Positions 57,743 to 64,000 of a stretch of DNA of 64,000 bases are shown here, one piece after another; the stretch's first letter is position 1, and each line of letters begins with the position of its first letter. The DNA comes from Allonocardiopsis opalescens. Its GTDB lineage: Bacteria; Actinomycetota; Actinomycetes; Streptosporangiales; Streptosporangiaceae. The translations under genes and the position numbers were made by a program. A model generated the notes under the pieces. The model was not told the DNA's origin, searched no databases, and saw only the letters and a program-made list of their open reading frames with translations. The stretch spans positions 248,001-312,000 of the forward strand of contig NZ_PVZC01000005.1 in assembly GCF_003002095.1 (NCBI RefSeq), given 5' to 3'.

Positions 57743-58797
57743 CGGGCCGGGTCGTCGAACCAGCCGTCGCACCGGCCGCCGCGGATCTCCGCGGCCAGGT
57801 CGCGCAGCATCGACCGGGGGTGGTCGACGCGCACCTGGCCGCCGTCCAGCAGCTCGGCGACCTCGGCCTCGAACTCCTTGCGGACCTGTTCGCGGAAGCC
57901 CGGCCGCCACCCGATGCGCACTGGTGCCTCCCACTGGCCCGCCCAGGCGTCGAGTTCCTGCCTCAGGACCTCGCCCCGGACCTGGAGGCCCGAGCCGTCT
58001 TCGGCGCCGTCGATGACGAACCCGAGCGGGTTGACCCCGCCGGCCATCGGCACCGCCGCCACCAGCGCCGGGGTGCGGTCCCCGTAGTGCAGGGCCTTCT
58101 TCGCCCCGCCCACCAGGTCGGCCAGCGCCTCCAGCAGCGAGGCCACCCGCTCGCGGCGCATCTCCAGCGGCAGCCGCAACGCCGGCGAGCCGCGGAAGGT
58201 CACCATGGCGGCGCCGAGCTCGACGGCGGCCGCCGCCCGCCGCGCCGCGTCCTCGCTGAGGTAGTTGGCCTTGCCGCCGTTGTTGCCGGGGAGGGTGAAC
58301 GTGCCGACCCGGGGGACGTCGAGCAGGAAGGGCGCGGCGAGGTCGGCGGTGTAGAACTGGTGGGAGTGCAGCACCGGTTCCTCCACCCCGCGCGACATCA
58401 CGCCGAAGTCCTCGGTGGGACGCGCCGGCTCCACCGACATGAACGTGCCCACCATGAACGGGGTGTCGCGCAGCGTGGTGGCGTCGTCGCTGGACTTGGC
58501 GCCGGCCTTCATGTAGCCGAACAGGTCGTCATCGGCGTAGCGCACCGGGTCGGCCGACGTGGTGGCCTTCTGGGCCTTGCCCTGCGCCTTGCCGACCCGC
58601 ACCGTCGGCGACGGCGCCGAGCCCCGCGCGGTCATCGTGTCGCGCAGCCAGCGCCGGAACGCCTGCGCCGACACATAGGGGTAGACGCGTCCGCGCACCC
58701 GCGCCTGCTTCACCGGGGTGGTGGTGGTCTCGCCCTTGCCGTTGTTGGGGGCGCCCGCGCTCACGGCGAGCACGATCTTTCCGGCCAGGTAGCTCAT
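57739..58797 (-). CDS. cas7: Cas7 (Cst2/DevR family, type I-B backbone subunit)
   Basis: A 352-residue protein matching DevR/Cst2-type Cas7: LAGKIVLAVSAGAPNNGKGE, RGRVYPYVSAQAFRRWLRDT, DDLFGYMKAG, RDTPFMVGTFMSVEPARPTEDFGVMSRG, HSHQFYTADLAAPFLLDVPRVG and RVASLLEALADLVGGAKKALHYGDRTPALVAAV, the last quoted in parts. It forms the repeating backbone of the crRNA complex. The ATG overlaps the cas8 stop (TGATG), and its own stop overlaps the cas5-cas3 GTG. Confidence 0.93.
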   Translation of the reverse strand: MSYLAGKIVLAVSAGAPNNGKGETTTTPVKQARVRGRVYPYVSAQAFRRWLRDTMTARGSAPSPTVRVGKAQGKAQKATTSADPVRYADDDLFGYMKAGAKSSDDATTLRDTPFMVGTFMSVEPARPTEDFGVMSRGVEEPVLHSHQFYTADLAAPFLLDVPRVGTFTLPGNNGGKANYLSEDAARRAAAAVELGAAMVTFRGSPALRLPLEMRRERVASLLEALADLVGGAKKALHYGDRTPALVAAVPMAGGVNPLGFVIDGAEDGSGLQVRGEVLRQELDAWAGQWEAPVRIGWRPGFREQVRKEFEAEVAELLDGGQVRVDHPRSMLRDLAAEIRGGRCDGWFDDPAR

Positions 58798-60221
58798 CAG
58801 GCGTCCTCATCGCTGTCGTCGGACAGGGGGTCGTCGAACCGGGTGGGGGCGTCATCAGCGGGATCGTCATCCGCTGATTCCTTGCCGATGGCGACGCCGA
58901 GCCGGTTCAGCTGGGTCGCCACCTCGAAGTAGAGCTGAGCGCGCAGCCGCCACCCCTTGGGGCCGTCGGCGATCAGTTCAGGCAGGACGGCGGCCACCCC
59001 CGGCGACATCTCCGGGGTCTCCGCGCCGTCCAGCAGCAGACGGGCATGGGCCGTCATCAGCAGTTTGTGCAGCGGGTAGGCGCTGCCGGCCGCCTGCCGG
59101 TACTCGTTGAAGCGGCCGCGGCTGGACTCCGCGGCGATCCACCGCGCCAGCAGGTGGGCGGCCGGTTCGAGGGGCTTGGTCGTCACCTCGTACATCACCT
59201 CCATATACAGGGAGAACAGGGCCCGCCACCGCCACAGCGTGCGGGTGGGCACCTTGTCCGGGTCGGTCGAGCGGTTCCGCAGCTCCCGTAGCAGGCGGTC
59301 GCCGGGAACGAGTTCGAAATCGAACAGCGTGCGCGCGGCCGCCGTGGTGCCGCTCGTCGTGACCGCGCCGGAGGCGTCCCGGCGCACCAGCACCCTGCGC
59401 AGGTCGTTCCACCCGTCGGCACAGGCCCGGTCGGCCGACATCCGCTGCAGGAACCGGGCCACCCCGGTACGGGTGCTCATCACCCGTAACCAGGGCTCCT
59501 GGTTGTCGTTCTTGAACATCCACAAGGTGGTGGCGGCCAGGTGGTCCTGCGCGTGCTCCCGCAGCATCCGTACGGCGACGGCTTCCGGTCCGGCTCCGGC
59601 GGGCAGGTCCTGGAAGCCCGCCTGCCGGGCGCGTGCGGACCGCAGCACGTTACGGGCCACGAAGGCGCGCTCCACCTCCCCGTCATCGCAGGTGAGCACC
59701 GTCGCAGAACCCGCCGTCACCCACGCCCCGTAGGGCAGCGCCCACATCGCGAGCCGGCACGCGCGGCACACCGGCCACCCGCCCAAGTCGGGCGGCAGGG
59801 TGTTCAGCGCCCGCGGCGAATCGAACATCGGCAGCGTCGACTTCGCCCACACCGCTCCGCTCGGCGCTCCGCAGAAAGCGCACGGCAGCAGATCCGCGGC
59901 GTCGCCGTCGGCGACGAACAGCGCAGACACCTGCTCGTGGAGCCGATCGGGGTCGCGGTCCCGCTTGGCGTGCGTGGGTTTGGCGTTGGGGTAGAGCGCG
60001 AACAGCACCTTCCACCAGTCATAGCCGCCAGACCCCGGGGAGGCCGTCGCGGCCCGCACGACGTCGGCGACGATCCGCGCCGCGACCCGGTCCAGGTCCG
60101 CCGTCGTCAACGCGCCCACCTCGTCCCGCCCGGCCAGGCAGAGGAGGGAACGGGTCCCGCTGCGCTGCAGCGGATGCTCCGTCAACCGCGCGACCGGGAG
60201 ATCGGTGGCCGGGGCGGTCAC
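58797..60221 (-). CDS. cas8: Cas8 (Cst1-like, zinc-finger large subunit)
   Basis: A 474-residue large subunit. A zinc finger is formed by LLPCAFCGAPSG and WPVCRACRLAMWALPYG; other segments are WWKVLFALYPNAKP, VWAKSTLPMFDSPRALNTLP and TTLWMFKNDNQEPWLRVM. The C-terminus is acidic (SDDSDEDA). CxxC-type fingers and position between cas6 and cas7 fit the Cst1/Cas8a1-like group used in type I-B (Tneap) systems. It should read the PAM. The GTG at 60221 overlaps the cas6 stop (GTGA), preferred over upstream starts. Confidence 0.85.
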   Translation of the reverse strand: MTAPATDLPVARLTEHPLQRSGTRSLLCLAGRDEVGALTTADLDRVAARIVADVVRAATASPGSGGYDWWKVLFALYPNAKPTHAKRDRDPDRLHEQVSALFVADGDAADLLPCAFCGAPSGAVWAKSTLPMFDSPRALNTLPPDLGGWPVCRACRLAMWALPYGAWVTAGSATVLTCDDGEVERAFVARNVLRSARARQAGFQDLPAGAGPEAVAVRMLREHAQDHLAATTLWMFKNDNQEPWLRVMSTRTGVARFLQRMSADRACADGWNDLRRVLVRRDASGAVTTSGTTAAARTLFDFELVPGDRLLRELRNRSTDPDKVPTRTLWRWRALFSLYMEVMYEVTTKPLEPAAHLLARWIAAESSRGRFNEYRQAAGSAYPLHKLLMTAHARLLLDGAETPEMSPGVAAVLPELIADGPKGWRLRAQLYFEVATQLNRLGVAIGKESADDDPADDAPTRFDDPLSDDSDEDA

Positions 60222-60907
60222 TTCACCCACCCGAACCCCTGAATGGTGGCGAGCCCGATCCCCCACTCGTACAGGGCGTCCAGCAGCGCCGGAGCGGCCG
60301 AGACCCGTGCTGTGATCGGGGCGCCGATCCGGAACCCCTTCGCGGTGTCGAAGCGGCGCCGCCGCCCCGACTTCAGGACCGTGACCTCCACCTCGTTGGG
60401 CAGATCCAGCAGGTCGGCCTTGTGACGCAGGTTATGCGTCAGCCGCTGCACGAAGTGGGCGTCATCGGGCACCAGGAAACGGTCCTCGTGCTTGACCACC
60501 ACCGGCGACACCGTCTCGAACACCGCCGACCCGGCGCTGTGGTCGGGGGTGGGCTCCAACTGCACCCCGCGCACCGGCAGCGACACCCCGCCCCACCGCA
60601 GCTCGCCGCGCCCGGCCAGCCCGGCCAGCAGACACGCCGCGATCTTCGGCACCGGCGAGCCCAGCCGCACCATCCCCGGACCCGTGGTCGCGTACGCCCC
60701 CTTACGACGCGCCGCCGTGGGAAACACCGGCGGCGCCACCCCCACCGGCCGCAACACCGACCCCCGCCACCCCGAATCGTGCAGCTCCGCCGCCAAATGC
60801 GCATCCTGACCCCTGATCAGGTCATAAACCACCGAACGCGCAGGCCCATGCACATCCCGCCACTCCATACACGCAACCGACGATTCGACATCAACCCGGA
60901 AACGCAT
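60218..60907 (-). CDS. cas6: Cas6 crRNA endoribonuclease
   Basis: A 229-residue RAMP nuclease. RFRVDVESSVACMEWRDVHGPARSVVYDLI begins the first ferredoxin fold; the C-terminal Gly-rich loop YEWGIGLATIQGFGWVK is characteristic. A candidate catalytic His lies near HDSGW or HNLRHK. It cuts the array transcript in the repeat, leaving an 8-base handle ending GCAAC. First gene of the cas operon; AGGAGG lies four bases from the ATG at 60907. Transcribed away from the array. Confidence 0.88.
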   Translation of the reverse strand: MRFRVDVESSVACMEWRDVHGPARSVVYDLIRGQDAHLAAELHDSGWRGSVLRPVGVAPPVFPTAARRKGAYATTGPGMVRLGSPVPKIAACLLAGLAGRGELRWGGVSLPVRGVQLEPTPDHSAGSAVFETVSPVVVKHEDRFLVPDDAHFVQRLTHNLRHKADLLDLPNEVEVTVLKSGRRRRFDTAKGFRIGAPITARVSAAPALLDALYEWGIGLATIQGFGWVK

Positions 60908-60910
60908 CAC

Positions 60911-61486
60911 ACCTCCTCACATCTCAGGAGGCAATTAATAGCAACCGGCTCCGACACGCCATCGCCGAACAGCGGATACGTCTAACGAAAACTCAAACTA
61001 GACCGGAAAATCAGAAACAAGCAACCGCGAAGAAGCGAACCGGCGCGCAAATTACTTGATCACGAACTACTCACTGAGCGTCGCGACCCATCCGCCCACA
61101 GGAGCCGATCAAGGTAGCGAGCAATTGATCACAGAACAGGCACCAAGGATGCTTCCACTGGCAATCACCCACTCCGACAGCAAGCACTCATTCACCCCGC
61201 GCACGCCATAGATTGCCGACTCTCCCAAACTCGACAATTCACTCGACCAATTCATATGGTGGACGTACCCCCCGACTGACGAACACCCACGCGCATCCCC
61301 GGTCCGGTACGCTGCACACCCACGAACCGCAACCGACCACGAGCACATCGACCTACACGACCACCACGACAGTGCCCTTGATCGCCACACACGCTGACCT
61401 GCACTGATGCACTACCGGCGGACCGCTGCAAAATTGCACCGACGACAGCGCCGAACAGGCACTCCGACCTGCGGCTTTACCCTCGG
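60911..61486. promoter_or_regulatory. Leader and divergent promoter region of the CRISPR array
   Basis: About 575 bases, visibly richer in A and T than the flanks (AATTAATAGCAACC near 60935; TTACTTGATCACGAACTACTC near 61050). The array reads rightward from 61487 and cas6 leftward from 60907. The right-most repeat carries the base change, so the leader is at this end. It holds no gene I can support. Confidence 0.65.
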
Positions 61487-62692
61487 GTCGCTGATCATCC
61501 CTGGAGGGATCGCAACGGGTGTAGTGCGGGTTGAGGTACACCCCGGCGCCGCCGTCGCTGATCATCCCTGGAGGGATCGCAACGCTCCATCAACCAATCC
61601 TTCGGATTGGTCAACGGAGTCGCTGATCATCCCTGGAGGGATCGCAACTCGGTGGGGTGGTGCGGCTCAGCCACGGCCGGTCTGTCGCTGATCATCCCTG
61701 GAGGGATCGCAACGTTCTTTCGGACGCCGCAAGGGCGTCCGACGCCTGTCGCTGATCATCCCTGGAGGGATCGCAACTCAAACAGCGACCGGAGGTCGTC
61801 AGCGACGTCGACGGTCGCTGATCATCCCTGGAGGGATCGCAACGATCTCATCCCCGCCTGCTTCAGGCCCGCTCCCTGGTCGCTGATCACCTGGAGGGAT
61901 CGCAACGTCTTGTCGGCGCCGAGCGGCAAGCGGGGGTTCGGGTCGCTGATCATCCCTGGAGGGATCGCAACTCCTCGGCCAGCCGGGCGCGGAGGAACTC
62001 AACCAGAGTCGCTGATCATCCCTGGAGGGATCGCAACCGGCTCACGCCGCGAGCCAGTACCAGCAGATCTGGTCGCTGATCATCCCTGGAGGGATCGCAA
62101 CATGACGGTGACCTTGGCCATGTCCATGTCAGCGCCGGGTCGCTGATCATCCCTGGAGGGATCGCAACCCGAGCAGGGCGCTCAGGAGGCTGCGCATCCG
62201 GCCGGTCGCTGATCATCCCTGGAGGGATCGCAACTGCTCCAGCACGGCGATGCGGCCAGTGGCACCCTTGTCGCTGATCATCCCTGGAGGGATCGCAACG
62301 ACATGGTCAGGCAGCCTTCCTGTGGGTCGGGTCGGGTCGCTGATCATCCCTGGAGGGATCGCAACCCTGGCGGCCCTGGACCCGCGCCGACGCGGTGTCC
62401 GCGTCGCTGATCATCCCTGGAGGGATCGCAACAGGGCTGATGCTGCGTCTCGTCTCGGGGCTCCCCCGGGTCGCTGATCATCCCTGGAGGGATCGCAACT
62501 GCAGATCCACCGCCGCAACCCCCGCTATGGGCCGGTCGCTGATCATCCCTGGAGGGATCGCAACCGCCCGGCCGGAGCGCGTCCGGGGACTATGGGTTGT
62601 CGCTGATCATCCCTGGAGGGATCGCAACCGCACGGCGCCCTGCAGCTGGCTGGCCAGCTCGGGTCGCTGATCATCCCTGGAGGGTTCGCAAC
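61487..62692 (+). CRISPR. CRISPR array: 19 repeats of 30 bp, 18 spacers of 34-37 bp
   Basis: The repeat starts GTCGCTGATCATCCC and ends TGGAGGGATCGCAAC. Starts are at 61487, 61554, 61619, 61684, 61748, 61814, 61879, 61942, 62008, 62072, 62139, 62205, 62270, 62336, 62403, 62470, 62535, 62599 and 62663. Repeat 7 (61879) lacks two bases (ATCACCTGG instead of ATCATCCCTGG). The last repeat has GGGTTCGCAAC, as the relic repeats do. All others are identical. Spacers 2 and 4 hold perfect inverted repeats. With cas1 broken the array is likely frozen but expressed and usable for interference. Confidence 0.98.
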
Positions 62693-62767
62693 GCCTGCCA
62701 AAGAAGACCGGACGAGCACGACGCGAGTGGTGCTCGGCCGGTGAGCGGCGAACCGCCTTTAGTCACT

Positions 62768-63680
62768 GCGCCAGCCTCACTGAGACCCGAATCTCCAAGC
62801 GTTCGATCATCGCCGCAGGATCGACGTCTCCGGGGACGCCATGGCCAACTTGGACAGCAGTACGTTCCCGCATTCACCAGCGCCCTCGTCCGAGTCGCCC
62901 TGTTCATCCTGACGAGATGAACAGATCGAATCGTCCTTGATGCCCCCATTGCTTGATCAACCGGCCCCATCTCGGCTGGTGGTCGAAGTGAGCGGCGATT
63001 TCCTTGCCCGTGGGGAGTGTTCCGTCAGGGCGACGGTTGTCGAGCGCCCAGCGCCATGCTGCCAACTGGACTTGTGGAACGTCGACCGCGCCTTCCCGGT
63101 CGCTCTCAGTCGTCTCGGCGTTGTCAGGCGACGCTTGGAGGACGTGCATTTCTGGCTGTGATGTTCCGGATGGCGCTGTTGGAAGGGCACCTACGTCCTC
63201 AATCGGAGGCCAGCCGACCTCATCGCTGTTCTCCGACATGATCGCGGTCGCGGTTTCCGTAGAGTCTGCGTACGCATTGCGTACGTCACGCGCATGCACG
63301 CGGAACTGCTGCATCAGCAGCTCGTACGCACACGCCAGTGCGAAGCTCGGCCAGGCGTGAATCACCTGGCTCCACACGTTCGGGTCGGCGACGGCGACGT
63401 TGGCGGCAAGCGAAGCGATACTGCCGACGATCAGCAGCGTCCACGGCAGCCAGCCGCCGCGCCGACCCGAGCGGGCGGCGTCCAGCAGGGTCATCGAGGA
63501 AGCGACGATCATCCCGTCCACCGACAGCGGGAACAGCGCCGCCTGCCAGGGCGGCTCGCCGTGGCCCAGAGCCAACTCGTACATGTGGCTGTAGCTGACC
63601 ACCGCGGCGATCGACGCCAGCAGCAGCACCGCCGTGATGGTGACCCACCGGGACAAACGGGAAGAACCCACCGCAGATCA
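62768..63680. repeat. Element-end duplication, copy 2
   Basis: The counterpart of 46929-47840, same orientation, at the right end of element 2 and directly after the CRISPR array. Confidence 0.85.
62904..63671 (-). CDS. DUF2637 membrane protein, copy 2
   Basis: A 255-residue paralogue of the gene at 47062-47829: WVTITAVLLLASIAAVVSYSHM, AALFPLSVDGMIVASSMTLL, LPWTLLIVGSIASLAANVAVA, HAWPSFALACAYELLM, and an identical last 45 residues ending GHQGRFDLFISSG. The strictly conserved C-terminus and variable linker suggest that the C-terminal winged-helix-like part is the constrained function. It sits at the right end of element 2. Confidence 0.88.
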   Translation of the reverse strand: MGSSRLSRWVTITAVLLLASIAAVVSYSHMYELALGHGEPPWQAALFPLSVDGMIVASSMTLLDAARSGRRGGWLPWTLLIVGSIASLAANVAVADPNVWSQVIHAWPSFALACAYELLMQQFRVHARDVRNAYADSTETATAIMSENSDEVGWPPIEDVGALPTAPSGTSQPEMHVLQASPDNAETTESDREGAVDVPQVQLAAWRWALDNRRPDGTLPTGKEIAAHFDHQPRWGRLIKQWGHQGRFDLFISSG

Positions 63681-63741
63681 CCGCCTGCCCAGGGCAAGAT
63701 CTGCGGTCAGGATGAGTGGTATGTACGAAAAGGTCGAATTG

Positions 63742-63753
63742 CCCCTCGGACAC
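63742..63753. other. Attachment-site copy 3
   Basis: CCCCTCGGACAC, identical to the last 12 bases at the tRNA-Leu 3' end. A recombinase remnant follows to its right, and DUF2637 copy 2 lies to its left. It marks the right boundary of element 2. Confidence 0.6.
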
Positions 63754-63880
63754 CAACCTTTCGCACATGTCGTGGAGTCTCGGTTCGATCCGGGTCTCCA
63801 CGATTTTGTTTGCGCGGGTAGGTGCGGCGTAGACCGAGGTCTTGTGGAGCTGCGGCTTGGGCCGGTCGGGGTTGGGGGCG
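63742..63880 (-). pseudogene. Serine recombinase C-terminal stub
   Basis: The minus-strand frame reads DRPKPQLHKTSVYAAPTRANKIVETRIEPRL, then runs through the attachment site as VSEGQFD. The order (RxKxQLxK, then a strand, then an end at the tRNA site) parallels ADKAQLYKHLDLRLTYHP in the recombinase at 47930-48640. Only the last 40 or so residues remain. This suggests a third, mostly deleted element. Confidence 0.5.
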
Positions 63881-63925
63881 GCCGTCCGGTGGATGCGGCC
63901 TCCGGTCGTCGGTGTGGGTGTCGGT

Positions 63926-64000
63926 TCAGTCGAGGCGCCGGCGGGCCGCGTCGATGACGCCGTCGATGGCGGCGCTGATGCGGCGGGCGGCCTGGTCGGG
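63926..64000 (-). CDS. C-terminal end of an unidentified gene (partial)
   Basis: The minus-strand frame entering from the right edge reads PDQAARRISAAIDGVIDAARRRLD and stops at 63926. The Ala/Arg-rich helical composition looks coding. Nothing more can be said. Confidence 0.45.
   Translation of the reverse strand, partial: PDQAARRISAAIDGVIDAARRRLD

Noticed and set aside
54665-60907. Type I-E or I-G CRISPR
   Set aside because: There is no Cse1, Cse2 or Csb-type gene. DevR/Cst2-like Cas7, zinc-finger Cas8 and separate Cas6 with Cas4 point to I-B.
61407-62920. Several open frames across the CRISPR array encoding SLIIPGGIAT or VADHPWRDRN repeats
   Set aside because: These are translations of the 30-bp repeat and random spacers, not genes.

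Overview
This window comes from a GC-rich actinomycete chromosome. Chaplin-type surface proteins, a topA/tmk/holB cluster, a DUF5703 protein, a PadR-DUF1048 operon, and abundant GTG starts with 1-4 nt overlaps all point that way. A Nocardiopsis/Streptomonospora-like genus is plausible, but this is inference and no rRNA is present.

Layout. Bases 1-18,400 are core chromosome, nearly all on the minus strand: a PadR-DUF1048 operon, a SUFU-domain protein (plus), a lipoprotein, a membrane protein, a PQQ-type sugar dehydrogenase, DNA polymerase III delta-prime (holB), a fused MFS transporter/thymidylate kinase, topoisomerase I (topA), a surface-protein block with two multi-chaplin proteins, and an M20 peptidase. 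A tRNA-Leu(GAG) gene at 18,425-18,509 ends the core.

From the 3' end of that tRNA to about 63.75 kb the sequence reads as two integrated elements in tandem. A 12-13 bp copy of the tRNA 3' end recurs at 47,909-47,921 and 63,742-63,753. To the right of each of the three copies lies a serine recombinase: intact at 18.7 kb, 5'-truncated at 47.9-48.6 kb, and a C-terminal stub at 63.8 kb. To the left of the second and third copies lies a near-identical DUF2637 membrane-protein gene. Element 1 (18.5-47.9 kb) carries a class I FxLD-type lanthipeptide cluster (precursor, LanB dehydratase, LanC cyclase, and a fused elimination-domain/O-methyltransferase) with a divergent XRE/TPR regulator and GNAT enzyme, phage-terminase debris, a helicase/GHKL-ATPase/HKD-nuclease operon, a HisRS-like gene, a PAPS-reductase-like gene, and an sspABCD DNA-phosphorothioation operon. 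The three-gene operon is probably the restriction partner (SspFGH type) of SspABCD. Element 2 (47.9-63.75 kb) carries an SRA-domain modification-dependent nuclease, two unknown proteins, and a type I-B-like CRISPR-Cas system: cas6-cas8-cas7-[cas5-cas3 fusion]-cas4, a broken cas1, and an array of 19 repeats and 18 spacers.

Main unusual features. (1) Cas5 and Cas3 are one polypeptide. (2) cas1 is truncated and contains two CRISPR-repeat-like units within its coding sequence; no cas2 is visible, so spacer acquisition in cis should be dead. (3) Element 1 has a relic two-repeat CRISPR array at the position equivalent to the element-2 array, which suggests that related elements swap defence cargo. 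(4) The leader-proximal spacer resembles the C-terminal coding end of the recombinase carried by these elements. Coordinates of relics are approximate, and all family assignments come from reading motifs, not from searches.
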